A stretch of DNA of 64,000 nucleotides from Aporrectodea caliginosa (taxonomy: Eukaryota; Annelida; Clitellata; Crassiclitellata; Lumbricidae). Location: assembly GCA_020284085.1 (NCBI GenBank), contig JACEVL010000830.1, forward strand, positions 364,840-428,839. The letters run 5' to 3'. Positions 34,840 through 45,654 of the stretch are shown one piece after another (position 1 is the first letter of the stretch; every line of letters begins with the position of its first letter). The notes beneath the pieces are model-generated. The model did not search any database. It was not told the origin of the DNA and saw nothing but the letters and a program-made list of their open reading frames with translations. A program made the translations under genes and the position numbers.

Positions 34840-35037
34840 GCTGGCCTTACTGTTTTTGCACGAATCAGCTGCAGTCTGTTTTAAACGCTGCGGCTTGTCT
34901 AAACCGTATCATACCTATAGGTGTGGTCATTATATCAACTTTTATCTGGGAGGAACTGCATTGGTTACCTAAGCGAGTTTAAGTTTGTAATGCCTATGCG
35001 TAATTATTGTCTAGCCGGATGTGTCCCATCTTATATT
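34840..35037 (+). mobile_element. LINE fragment, plus strand
   Basis: VLNAAACLNRIIPI (34860) and ELHWLPK followed in another frame by FKFVMPMRNYCLAGCVPSYI match the LINE block in which LQ-V-NAAARL and LHWLPV precede APSYI. It is cut by the adjacent microsatellite and an opposing LINE. Confidence 0.6.
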
Positions 35038-35531
<494 letters not shown>

Positions 35532-35534
35532 CTA

Positions 35535-36315
35535 TAGTGGGGCCCCAGAGCTGCCAATATGGCCGAAACATTTCACATCTGGCAACCAATGCGCCCCTTT
35601 GGTTCCAGATAGTACATGGGTAGACGAGTCCAAAAAGCCCTAGACACAAATTTCCACGGCCCTCTAGCGGCGTTGGCAGCCATTTTACAAAATGGCCGAC
35701 CGAAATACATATTGTTCAATATCTCAGCTTCTCCTTCACTTAGAATCGTTATTTTGGTATCTAAACATACATATTTAGGAGCAAGGATTCCAATGGCACT
35801 AATTGCAAGCACTTATCTACACGGAATTGGCAGCCATTTTTCAAGATGGCCGACGGGAATAGAACGTTGTCAATATCTCAGCTTCTACTTCACTTATAAT
35901 CATGATCTTGGTGTCTAGACAATTAGACATACATATTCATGGACAAGGATTCCAATGGAACTAATTGCAAACACTTATGTACGCGAAATTGGCGGCCATT
36001 TTCCAAAATGGCCGACCGAAATAAAACTTTGTTAATATCTCAGCTTCTAATATTCACTTAGAATCGTGATCTTGGTGTCTAAACATACATATTTATGGAC
36101 AAGGATTCCAATAGAACTAAATGAAAACACTTGTCTACACGAAATTGGCAGCCATTCTCCAAAATGGCCGACCCAAATGAAGCCTTTGTTCATATCTCAG
36201 CTTCTAGTTCACTTATGATCGTGATCTTGGTGTCTAAACATACATATTTAGGGGCACGGATTCCAATGGAACGAATTGCAAACACTTATCTACACGAGAT
36301 TTGCAGCCAGTGACG
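35535..36315. repeat. Left arm of element A, tandem ~157-bp units
   Basis: Cores at 35692, 35846, 36008 and 36164 give periods of 154, 162 and 156 bp. Units read from the ATGGCC core to ATCTCAGCTTCT, TGGTGTCTAAACATACATAT and GGATTCCAATGGAAC. The complement is at 39060-39778. Confidence 0.9.
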
Positions 36316-37059
36316 TCATTTAGGGGGAGGTGGGGATTTCCGCTTGTTTGAAAATCAACTGTGATAGGCTCATGTCGCGTCAACTATAAGGATAGTATAA
36401 TTCAAGCTAATTCATTTAATCATACTATTTCTGAAACTTAGTGTTCTGTTTATGTTCATGTGGAAATAAAATAAATTCTGGTATTATATCAGCAATTCAG
36501 GATGTTGTTAATGTTCTCGTAAATGTATAAGTCCACATTTAGTAACCAGTGTCCATAGAAAGTACTTCCCACAGAGTTACACAGCATCGTCCACGTCATT
36601 TATGGTCACATAGGCCTCTACACCTACACAGACACAGATCAGTACACTGTACAGTGTCGCAGCTTTCACACATTGTCACTGTCCCCTACAGCCCTTCTCG
36701 CAGTCACATCTGAGCAGTTAACGACAGGTATGAGAAGCTTCGGGAAGTGTGGTACACTTCACTTCCCAGCCTCTTTCGATCGTTTGCAGACATCCCCATT
36801 GACCAGGACATGGTAGTTTTGGAACCGCTACGAACATGTGTGCCCAAACTTGACCTGCATGGTAGGCGGCTAAGTAAGTAAGTAAGTAAGTAAGTATATC
36901 CTTTATTATACCAATTGCTAACCGCATTTTGGTTTACAAGAGAATCACATTTATGTGTTGGGCTAACCTAACATGTCATAAAAGTTTTGGTGTGCTATCT
37001 ATCCTCGGCATTAAACGCATGCGTAAATCATCCGCAATATAAATGTTTTACGTGCCAGA

Positions 37060-37384
37060 GTGTCCGCTTGTGGTATTACCCTATTGTGGGCTCTTGGGCG
37101 CAGTAGGTATGGGTCTGTTTTATCTGGGGCAGCAGTCCGTGTAGAACGTGCGATGGGTTGTTCATAACGTCATTGAAGAGGCGGGTGTCTGCAGTCGCGT
37201 ACAGTTGTTCAACGTCTTGGGCTTGGTCTGATAAATACCCTGCTCGAACTAGTCGACGCATCGTTGTTTGGAGTCGTGCTCGTTCCCCTGCCCGACAAAA
37301 CCCCACCAGGCCGGGGCCGCATATAGCATTCTCGCTACCGTTGTTGCCTTGGTGACATCGTCCATCATTGTTCCATTCAGCCCG
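37060..37384 (-). mobile_element. LINE C-terminal fragment within element A
   Basis: MLYAAPAWWGFVGQGNE and LVRAGYLSDQAQDVEQLYAT match the C-terminal block of the LINE at 25780-27985 (YAAPAWWGLTTAEDRKRLE), with one frame change. Its 5' edge abuts the nuclease remnant. Confidence 0.75.
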
Positions 37385-39058
37385 TGGGCTCTCTTTGTGT
37401 GTTCCACAAGTGGAGATTGAATCGGTGGAAGGCCATCCACTGATCGCCTTTCTGTGAGAACAGCTGCTTCCGTTACTGATTCACTTCCTCCTCACTGCTC
37501 ACACGGTCGTACAGAACTACAGAGCGATCCAGTTCATCTAGCTGATCATCAACGGAGCTGGAGGTTGATGCTAAGGTGCAGAAGACTGGGGTGACGTCGT
37601 TGAATGTCTTCAAAATGTCCCACACAGTGCTTTTTCCGCGGCCAGCTAAGGATGATACTGTGTCACATCCGTTAAATGCGTGTAGGAAGGGCAAGGCTAC
37701 AAACTTCTCTGGGCAGAGAGCACGTGTCATCTCATGGGTTGGTAGGTATCTGAAGCTTTTGCCTGAGTCAAAACCAACCCACAGTTCGTCAAGGCTGAGC
37801 TGCTGAACTGCTGCTATGGCTAACACCTAGCCCCCCGTCGGGCTCTGCGTTCCTCAGCCAAGGGAGAGCTCCTTGTCCCCCAGGCCCGTTTATGTCTCAA
37901 GCAGCGCCGAGCCTTTTCGGTTGTTGGGCCCTCAACCTGGAATGGGCTCTCACTTGAGCTGAGCTGCTTGATGCCTCGCAGCAATTTGCCTGTTTACTGC
38001 CGCCTTCTCAAGTCTTCTCTGTTTAGCCATGGCTGGGCTGGGCGCGCCTCTGAGTAGGTTCCTTGAAGGGGCGCTATATAGATGCTCGGAATGAATGAAT
38101 GAACTCCAACACGTCAGAGTCAACTGTGCGTATCATCACTTTACGATAGAATTGTTTGGCAGCATTGGAGACATGCAGGAGAATTCTTGTATCAGCTTCC
38201 TTCTGAGTACATGGAGCAAGTCCAGTTATTTCCCCTTGGCTGATCGAGTACAGAGCACGTCCTTGTGATGTGTGGTCATGATCTGTCTTTCTGTTCCTAT
38301 TTCAAGTTTCCCTATTGGCAGAAAGGAAAGAACTGTGATTTGTTTTCTCATTCCTCAGAAATTCCTGACAGTTTCTACGTAGAGCATTAGAAGAATCAAC
38401 GCGCCGGGGGCTTCCCTCACCCCTCACACTGCGGTGTTGTGTTTTCAAGCTGCCATGCACATATCCATCCAATACTAGATCTATCGAATGCACATGCTCT
38501 AGCTGTCTTGAGATGTAGGACAAGAAAATATGGGAGGCATAATCTGAGAAGGTGGATGCAGTGCCAGGCTTGAACATGTTGACTATGACTGCTCCATCCA
38601 ATTTAACGGCATCAACAGTAGGTACACCCAGTGGAAGGGCCTTGGTGGATATCTGCGAAGGCATCATCTTTTGGAGTCGCAATCAGCTCTTCTAGACAGC
38701 TCACAATGTCTGACTTTATTCCTAGCCGCAATTTGCCTTTATTCGAGAGTGATGATGGGCATGCCTGATTTTCACATGCAAAGAATTCGTCCAGGTCTCC
38801 TTCACGAGTCTGACAAGAGATGAACATGTACACTCTGGAGTATATTGAACAGTCACTCTTCACAAATGACAACATTTGCTGTGCTTGTGACTTGTCCCGT
38901 ACGACTGAAGAGAAGGAAGTGGGTTGATTGATTGGGTCACTGACAGGTCGCGATAAGGTAACCAGACGTTCTTTGACAAATGTTTCATACCGCTTTTCTC
39001 CACTTTCCTTGAGGTTCCGCATTGTGTTTATCACTGCTGTATCCGTCAGTGTTTGCAA
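37385..39058 (-). pseudogene. XPG/FEN1-like nuclease remnant of element A
   Basis: In minus-strand order: QMLSFVKSDCSIYSRVYMF and DLDEFFACENQACPSSLS (38612-39058); after a frame change, VDAVKLDGAVIVNM and SIDLVLDGYVHGSLK (38302-38682); then QGRALYSISQGEITG, QKEADTRILLHVSN and RTVDSDVLEF (38107-38285); after a LINE insertion, LWVGFDSGKSFRYLP and FLHAFNGCDTVSSLAGRGK (37473-37826). The acidic residues (LDG, LDGY, KEAD, DSD, GCD) fall in the order of the metal ligands in XPG/FEN1 nucleases (VDG, VFDG, EAEA, DMD, GSD). The protein is common but uncharacterised in marine invertebrates. At least three frame changes and one insertion inactivate this copy. It joins unrelated LINE sequence at 37384. 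Confidence 0.7.
37827..38106 (+). mobile_element. 5'-truncated L2-like LINE inserted in the nuclease gene
   Basis: This is the C-terminus and 3' tail of the 14040-15303 family: TCTCTGTTTAGCCATGG, GCGCCTCTGAGTAGGTTCC, GGGGCGCTATATAGATG and (GAAT)n. The flanks CTAACAC (37820-37826) and CCAACAC (38107-38113) look like a short target duplication. Confidence 0.85.
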
Positions 39059-39059
39059 T

Positions 39060-39778
39060 TAGTTCCATTGGAATCCTTGTCCATAAATATGTATGTTTAC
39101 ACACCAAGATTACGATCATAAGTGAACTAGAAGCTGAGATATGGACAAACGTTTGATTTCGGTCGGATATTTTGGAAAATGGCTGCCACTTTCGTGCACA
39201 TAAGTGTTTGCAATTAGTTCCATTGAAATCCTTGCCCCTAAATATGTATGTTTAGACACCAAGATCACGATTCTAAGTGAATTAGAAGCTGAGATATTGA
39301 CAAAGTTTTATTTCGGTCGGCCATTTTGGAAAATGGCCGCCAATTTCGCGTACATGAGTGTCTGCAAATAGTTCCATTGAAATTCTTAACCATAAATATG
39401 TATGTTTAGACAACAAGATCGTGATTCTAAGTGAAGTAGAAGCTGAGATATTGACAAAGTTCTATTACCGTCGGCCATCTTGGAAAATGGCTGCCAATTC
39501 CGTGTATAAGTGCTTGCAATTAGTGCCATTGGAATCCTTGCTCATAAATATGTATGTTTAGACACCAAAATCACGATTCTAAGTGAAGGAGAAGCTGAGA
39601 TATTGATCAATATGTATTTCGGTCGGCCATTTTGTAAAATGGCTGCCAAAGCCGCTAGAGGGCCGTGAAAATTTGTGTCCCGGGCTTTTTGGACTCGTCT
39701 ACCCATGTACTATCTGGAACCAAAGGGGCGCATTGGTTGCCAGATGTGAAATATTTTTCAGCTCTGGGACCCCCACTA
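39060..39778. repeat. Right arm of element A (inverted)
   Basis: It is the inverted copy of 35535-36315, including TGTACTATCTGGAACC and GGACTCGTCTACCCA near the outer end. The minus-strand nuclease frame begins at its inner edge (39058). Confidence 0.9.
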
Positions 39779-39781
39779 CTA

Positions 39782-39999
39782 AGAACTTTATACCTAGCGT
39801 TCTATACAAGCGTATTCTTAAGCCATCCCGTTGGCCCAAATCTTTATAATCTAACATTATTCCCTTTTCTACTTTATAGTAGCCCTTGTGTTATGTAAGT
39901 TGTGAAGCTTCCTGCTTAATTAATAAACGAATATATCATCATCCCATCGATTCTGTTTTGATTAAGCGCCTGTGAAAAAGCTAGTTCCGTGACACCGCT
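39782..39999. other. Unassigned flank of element A
   Basis: It ends in TTAATTAATAAACGAATA near 39920, resembling TGAATTAATAAACGAATA at 33777, so it is probably a retroposon 3' end shared with the flank of the 33.9-kb exon. Confidence 0.4.
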
Positions 40000-40367
40000 T
40001 CATTTGAAAGCTGTAGAAATTGTGAAATTACGATTATGCTTTTCTAAGATATTCTTGGGCTTGTTATTCTTTCTACGCTTAACTATAAATACGTTGCCAA
40101 GAAAGTCCTCCGCTGTGTTGAGTCCCGCTGCACTTGTGCATCCATCGTTGTACCTAAATTTCCCAATGATATTTTTGTTGTATTTGACATCCTTGTTTAA
40201 GCTTCCATGAAACATTACTTTCGGCTCTGATATATGTACAGCCAGAACCGTATTCGTTGCTTCGATGACATTTACTCCGTGACGAACTGCCATGGCAACC
40301 AAGTAATTATCATAGGCCGGACGACCAATTACCACGTTTGCAAGTTCAGACCACTTCATCGAACAAC
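40000..40367 (-). CDS. Terminal exon of the glycosyltransferase-like protein
   Basis: On the minus strand, TCTTTTACTTTGCAG is a good splice acceptor (AG at 40368-40369). The exon opens in phase 1 and reads MKWSELANVVIGRPAYDNYL, RHGVNVIEATNTVLAVHIS and FRYNDGCTSAAGLNT to a stop at 40000. The phase and sequence fit the donor of the exon at 33945-34622 (also phase 1), and the GRP-YDN-LV block is what follows that exon in the family. No indel is visible here. It lies about 5.4 kb 5' of that exon on the minus strand, so the two cannot be spliced as assembled. It could belong to a tandem paralogue whose first exon is outside the window. Confidence 0.6.
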
Positions 40368-40639
40368 CTGCAAAGTAAAAGACACTACTTCACTTCAATG
40401 ATGCTGTTATTTTGAGTCAATCCTGTCTAAATGACAGTTCCGTCTAGAATGTTTGAAATTAACTTCTGCAGCTTCATGGTAAACCCCTGAATAGCCAACA
40501 AAAGCAATGGTAATAAAATGATCCGTACCCAAAAATGTCCAGCCTCTGCAAAAAGTTGGCCCTTGGCATATAGCAACATTTTGAAGTTTATAGGTGTGAC
40601 TGACTCGCCCCATCAAATTATACCATAATAATTATTAAA

Positions 40640-40960
40640 ATTTTAGAAAAACACACTGTTGAAATATCTTTGATGTCGGAAACTATTTCGGAGTGGTCCC
40701 AGTGCTGTTCGACATGCAGCAGTTCTTTTACTGTCTGATTGGAATTTGGGACCGCTGTCAGCATTGCTCAAAATAAGTGCTGTCACTACTGTCTTAAGTT
40801 GCATCCTTTTAAGAGAACATTACCATGTTCTCCGAAATTTATTACCCCCATCCCGCACTAGTGGACATAACCTCCGATCAAGGACGCATAACGTTACCCT
40901 ACCTGAAACAGACGACCTTAACTACATAACCCGCATTTTATATAAGAATGCCTACTGACT
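40640..40960 (+). repeat. Dispersed repeat copy 2 followed by a LINE C-terminus
   Basis: 40645-40790 matches 1060-1225. The frame that continues to 40958 has HNLRSRTHNVTLPE and a final ITRILYKNAY, like the C-terminal end of several LINEs. This suggests that the repeat is LINE-derived. Confidence 0.5.
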
Positions 40961-41079
40961 TAGTTATACCGCTCCTTTAAAAGCCCTGAATCATGTGATT
41001 TGTTGAAGTTGCGTTTTGTCAGCTCCTGAGTTTTCAGTAAATAGTCGAGTCAATCTATAAAAACAACCCACCTAACCCT

Positions 41080-41760
41080 AAAAAATTGATACAAAAGATT
41101 TCTCACCGGATTCTGGTACCATTTTTAATGCTTATTAACATAGTAAAAGTTTCCTTTAATCTGACCATCGGAAAAGGGTCATTTTCAAGATGGCGTCCAA
41201 GATGGCTGCCTGGAACTAAATTTGTCTATAACTCAGCCTATAAAATTGATATAAAAGTTTTCTCAACGGAATCTGGTACCATTTGAAATGCTTATTGACA
41301 TAGTAAAAGTCTCCTTTAATCTAACCATCGGAAAAGGGTCATTTTCAAGATGGCGTCCAAGATGGCTGCCTTGAACTAAACTTGTCTATATCTCAGCCTA
41401 GATAATTGATATAAAAGTTTTCTCAACGGAATCCGCTACCATTCTGCATGCCTATCAATATGATAAAAGTCTCCTCTATTCTGGCCATCGGAACAGGGTC
41501 TTTTCAAGATGGCGTCCAAGAGGGCTGCCTGGAACTACAATTGTCTATATCTCAGCCTTAAAATTATACAAAAGTTTTCTCAACGGAATCTGGTACCATT
41601 TGGCATGCCTATCAATATGTTAAAAGTCTCCTCTTTTCTGGCCATTGGAACAGGGTCGTTTTCAAGATGGCGTCCAAGATGGCTGCCTGGAGCAAACATT
41701 CTCTGTATCTCAAGAGCTACTGAACCTAGAAAGGTGTCTAACCATAGGCTTTATTGCCCA
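41080..41760. repeat. Left arm of element B, tandem ~159-bp units
   Basis: GATGGCGTCC cores start at 41189, 41349, 41508 and 41666. Each unit also has GGTACCATT, AAAAGTCTCCT and ACCATCGGAA blocks. Confidence 0.92.
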
Positions 41761-41845
41761 TCGTTCAGCTAATCACTTAATACACGCCATTTAATGACAA
41801 CATCAATAGTCATACAGTTTACAGTTACATAGCTTACACATTCAG

Positions 41846-42870
41846 TTAGTCATCGTCATCGTCCGACTCCTCCGGCAGAAAATTGTTATGTGGATTGTCA
41901 AAGTTAGAAACTTGGTACGGTCCAAAGGCGGAAGAACATGGTAATCCATTTCTTCTACAAGAGCAGTGGAGTGTTCGACAGGAATTGAGGCAGTTGCAAT
42001 AAATGACTTTCAAGAAAATGTCTTGCGCAGCTTTCATCGTTGATATTACTGGGACGAACTGATTCTCCTGCCGGTTCCAACCCCAGTTCATGGCATCCAT
42101 ACCCTCTCCTTTTTCTATCCATGTCATGATCTGGTAGTAAGCTCTTTGACAATGAAGTTTATAAGCCGGTTAGTTGGCATCTTAGATTAGTTATAGCTTC
42201 TGTGGGCTGAATTATCTCGGTAAATGCATTGGCACATGACCGAAGGACAGTGCCACGTTTTACAATCTTATGGAAAACATTCATTTTGCCAACGCTGAGA
42301 GAAGTGGTGTTGCAACCTGTCATGGCGTGGATAAATAACACCTGAGAACTTATGTCATTTCCGACGATTTTCCGGAGATGGTTTATGTTATTGTATAACA
42401 TAAACCATCTTTTGTCTTCTTGTCAGATCTTAAGTAAAGACTTACGCTAGTACAGGAGTAAGACAAGGATGTCGACGTCTTCTCCGATTAGCGTAGTTGT
42501 GTGTAGAAGAGATGTCTCCACTGAAGCCTTTACTATGTCTATGTCAGCATCGCCAGGTGCGTTGACCAATGTGGAATTCTTTTTTCTGAGTGCATCACTC
42601 ACCAGCCATAGCATTTTCTGCTTATTGATAGCTCTTGACAGGAACTCTTTCTATTACCGGACGGTGAAGTCGACGTACGACTGCGCTATTGCACAATAGC
42701 ATTCTCCTTTTTTCCACGGAATCCGATGCTGTAAGGAATCTCCATTGAAGACGTATGTCTCTGCCTCTGGTGTGAAATCTAGTAAACCATCCCGTGCATG
42801 CATGTTAACTGATCGCATATGCATGATGTGGCTTATCGGCCTTTCTACAGACATTCGTGGATTCAAAGAG
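41846..42870 (-). pseudogene. XPG/FEN1-like nuclease with CXC-type C-terminus, element B
   Basis: In order on the minus strand: TYVFNGDSLQHRIPWKKGEC and SYVDFTV (42654-42866); NAPGDADIDIVKASVET and IGEDVDILVLL (42460-42590); FIHAMTGCNTTSLSVGKMN (42159-42401); a C-terminal domain with WGWNRQENQFVPVI and a Cys-rich CNCLNSCRTLHCSCRRNGLPC-type cluster; and an acidic end PEESDDDDD (41846-42127). DAD, EDVD and GCN fit the later acidic metal-ligand positions of the XPG family, but the last Asp is Asn here. Several stops and frame changes separate the pieces. The same architecture (nuclease, then Cys cluster) recurs in uncharacterised invertebrate proteins. Confidence 0.65.
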
Positions 42871-43189
42871 GGCAGGAGGGAAAGGACTGAGCTCGTAACT
42901 TATAACCTCTTCCAATGACAGTTCTCCTGTTTTGGCAACAGTAGGCCTACTACCAGGAAACGTTCGAACACAAGACCGGATTCAATGGTTAGATCTGGAG
43001 CGACCGTGACAGCTGGGTTCTGACTTTATCCGTTCTTCTGAATGGGAATGTGAATACAGGCCTTCCGACCATACTGTGTCATGACAAAGATGATCAGCGT
43101 CGTTTTCGTCCTTTCTCCAATCTCGGGACTGGTATTACCAGAGTAGAGGCAGTGACGTAGTTAAAGCCTATTGTAAGACACCAAAAACA

Positions 43190-45160
43190 CCTAAGTTGAG
43201 TAGTGTTTGAGATATAGAGTGTTTTAGCTCCAGGCAGCCATGTTCGACGCCATCTTGAAAATGACCCTCTTCTGATGGTCAGAATAGAGGAGACTTTTAC
43301 TAGTCAATAATTACACTGACCAACAAAATAATATTTTTTGTTTGCTGCTCAGAACTTTAGAACTGTTCTTAGCTAAATTTGGGGCGCTGATTTCAAATAT
43401 GAAATCGAAATTTGGCTAGCACGTCAGGATTTTTAGGTACGCATAGGTGAGGTTCTACACAATTGCGAACTCTCAACTCATATTAAAAATGTATGAAGAA
43501 TAGGATTTTGTGCTTGTTCTTAGCTAAATTTTGGATGCTGGTTTCAAATATGAAATCGAAATTTGGATGGCAGGTCTAGTTTTTCAGCTACGCTTCAGTG
43601 AAGTTCTACACAATTGCGAATTCTCAGCTCATATAGGCCTATACTGTAAGCGAAAGCAAAGTATCAAAACTGTATCACACAATGCCAGGCATTTGCTTTC
43701 ACATTTGTTCTTAGTTAAAATTTGGACGCTGATTTCAAATATGAAATCAAAATTTGGCTAGCTTGTCAGGTTTTTTAGGTACGCATCAGTGAGGTTATAC
43801 ATAACCGAAAATTAATGCGGTACATTTGCAGTATGAACTATGCGACGCGTACCTCAAAAACCTGACGTGCTAGCCAAATTTCAATTTCATATTTGAAATC
43901 AGCATCCAAAATTTAGTTGAGAGCAAGCACAAAAGCAAATGCCTCATACATTTTTTAAACTGTGTTTTCACTGATAGTATGAGTTGAGAATCCGCAATTG
44001 TGTAGAACCTCACTTATGCGTACCTAATAAACCTGACGTGCTAGACAAATTTCGATTTCATATTTGAAATCAGCGCCCAAAATTTAGCCAAGAACAGTTA
44101 AAAAGTTCTGAGTAGCAAACAACAAATATTTTTTTTGTTGCGCAGTGTTAATGTAGGCATATAAAACTTAAAGAATCCGAGAAACTTTATAACTTAAAAA
44201 CTGGACGTGATAGACAAAAACGGTTTCCGGATTTGGAATCAGCATATTAAATTTAGTTAGGAACAGGTGTTAGAATCCCAACAGCAAAATGCTTGTTGAT
44301 CAGTTATAAGCATTACAAATAGTACCAGATTCCATTGAGAAAACCTTTGTATCAATTTTCTAGGCTGAGATATAGACAAGTTTAGCTTCAGGCAGCCATC
44401 TTGGACGCCATCTTGAAAATGACCCTGTTTCAATGGTCAGATTAAAGGAGACTTTTACTATGTCAATAAGCTTGCCAAATGGTACCAGATTCCGTTGAGA
44501 ACACTTTTATATCAAGTTTTTAGGCTGAGATATAGAACATTTTATTTCCAGGCAGCCATCTTGGACGCCATGTTGAAAATGACCCTTTCCGATGGTCAGA
44601 TCAAAGGAGACTTTTACTATGTTAATAAGCATTAAAAATGGTACCAGAATCCGTTGAAAAACCTTTTGTATCAATTTGTTAGGCTGAGATATAGAACATT
44701 TTATGTCCAGGCAGCCATCTTGGACGCCATCTTGAAAATGACCCTTTCCGATGGTCAGATCAAAGGAGACTTTTTCTGTGTTAATAAGCATTAAAAATGG
44801 TACCAGAATCCGTTGAAAAACCTTTTGTATCAATTTGTTAGGCTGAGATATAGAACATTTTATGTCCAGGCTGCCATCTTGGACGCCATCTTGAAAATGA
44901 CCCTTTCCGATGGTCAGATCAAAGGAGACTTTTACTATGTCAATAAGCATTAAAAATGGTACCAGAATCCGTTGAGAAAGCTTTTGTATCAATTTGTTAG
45001 GCTGAGATATAGAACATTTTATTTCCAGGCAGCCATCTTGGACGCCATCTTGAAAATGACTCTTTTCCGATGGTCAGATCAAAGAAGACTTTTTCTGTGT
45101 TAATAAGCATTAAAAATGGTACCAGATTCCATTGAGAAACCTTTGTATCAATTTTTATGG
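43190..45160. repeat. Right arm of element B (inverted)
   Basis: Inverted copies of the left-arm unit occur at about 43230, 44390, 44550, 44710, 44870 and 45030. The 161-codon minus-strand frame 44507-44992 is simply three units read through, because 159 bp is 53 codons. Confidence 0.9.
43311..44305. mobile_element. 995-bp foldback element nested in arm B
   Basis: The ends TTACACTGACCAACA and, inverted, AACTGATCAACA are flanked by ATAA on both sides (43307-43310, 44306-44309). The whole element is made of about 165-bp units containing TTTCAAATATGAAATCGAAA and GGTTCTACACAATTGCGAA: three direct, then two to three inverted, with the turning point near 43830. It splits a unit of arm B between GTCAATA and AGCATT. 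It has no coding potential. Confidence 0.82.
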
Positions 45161-45183
45161 TTAAACCATTATTGACCCGTCTA

Positions 45184-45571
45184 AAACGAGTATTGTATCG
45201 TATGCTGTTAGAATTTCAAGCGACGTCTAACAGCATTTAATGTACAACAATAATGGCAAAAATAATTTGCTGAATAATTATTATTGAAGCCCCTCTATAC
45301 AGGAATGTTTTTGAAGGCTACATCATCCATGACTATCATCATCACATAATTTTTGTGTGGAGAAACTATATAATGATAGAGGACCACCACAATCAACTCC
45401 TGAGATGGGCACCAATGTAAAGCGCTCCCTGTGGGCCCGGTATAGGTCTACCTGAAAAGTTGTTCCATTACCCTGTCAGCATCAAGTAGCATTATTATAG
45501 CTAGTGATGCAGAAAGTCAAATACTCGCATGTCCAAAGGGTGGTCAGCAAGAAGTCCAAGTCTCGTAATAC
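45184..45571. other. No recognisable gene
   Basis: It contains an 11-bp stem, ATGCTGTTAGA/TCTAACAGCAT (45201-45236), otherwise nothing that I recognise. Confidence 0.4.
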
Positions 45572-45650
45572 TAACTCCTCCTCCTCCTCCTCCTCCTCCT
45601 CCTCCTCCTCCTCCCTCCTCCTCCTCCTCCTACTTCTCCTCCTCCTCCTC
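45572..45650. repeat. (TCC)n microsatellite
   Basis: A nearly pure CTC/TCC tract. The Glu/Arg-repeat minus-strand frame over it is an artefact. Confidence 0.95.
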
Positions 45651-45654
45651 AGTT

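Larger units (their letters stand above)
35535..39778 (-). mobile_element. Inverted-repeat DNA transposon A (XPG-nuclease type, Academ-like)
   Basis: The ends TAGTGGGGCCCCAGAGCTG and, inverted, TAGTGGGGGTCCCAGAGCTG are followed by arms of 700-780 bp that are inverted copies of each other. The arms contain tandem units of 154-162 bp, each with a palindromic core around CCATTTTCCAAAATGGCC and an ATATCTCAGCTTCT block. CTA flanks both ends (35532-35534, 39779-39781), a 3-bp target duplication. The 2.75-kb centre holds remnants of one minus-strand gene with XPG/FEN1-like nuclease motifs, interrupted by two LINE pieces. A 3-4-bp duplication plus an XPG-like nuclease recalls the Academ superfamily; no DDE transposase is visible, so that name is an inference. 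Region 36311-37060 has no recognisable gene. Confidence 0.72.
41042..45183 (-). mobile_element. Inverted-repeat DNA transposon B (XPG-nuclease type, Academ-like)
   Basis: The outer ends TAGTCGAGTCAAT and, inverted, TAGACGGGTCAAT are flanked by AAA on both sides (41039-41041, 45184-45186). The left arm has four and the right arm about six tandem units of 158-160 bp, each with the core CAAGATGGCGTCCAAGATGG and a TATATCTCAGCCTA block. The centre carries minus-strand nuclease remnants. The right arm is interrupted by a 995-bp foldback element. Size, end sequence, 3-bp duplication, unit layout and gene type parallel element A, although the arms are too diverged to align simply. Confidence 0.65.

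Noticed and set aside
44507..44992. 161-codon minus-strand frame with three 53-residue repeats
   Set aside because: It is the inverted-arm unit of element B read through. The unit length is a multiple of three, so the frame stays open by chance.
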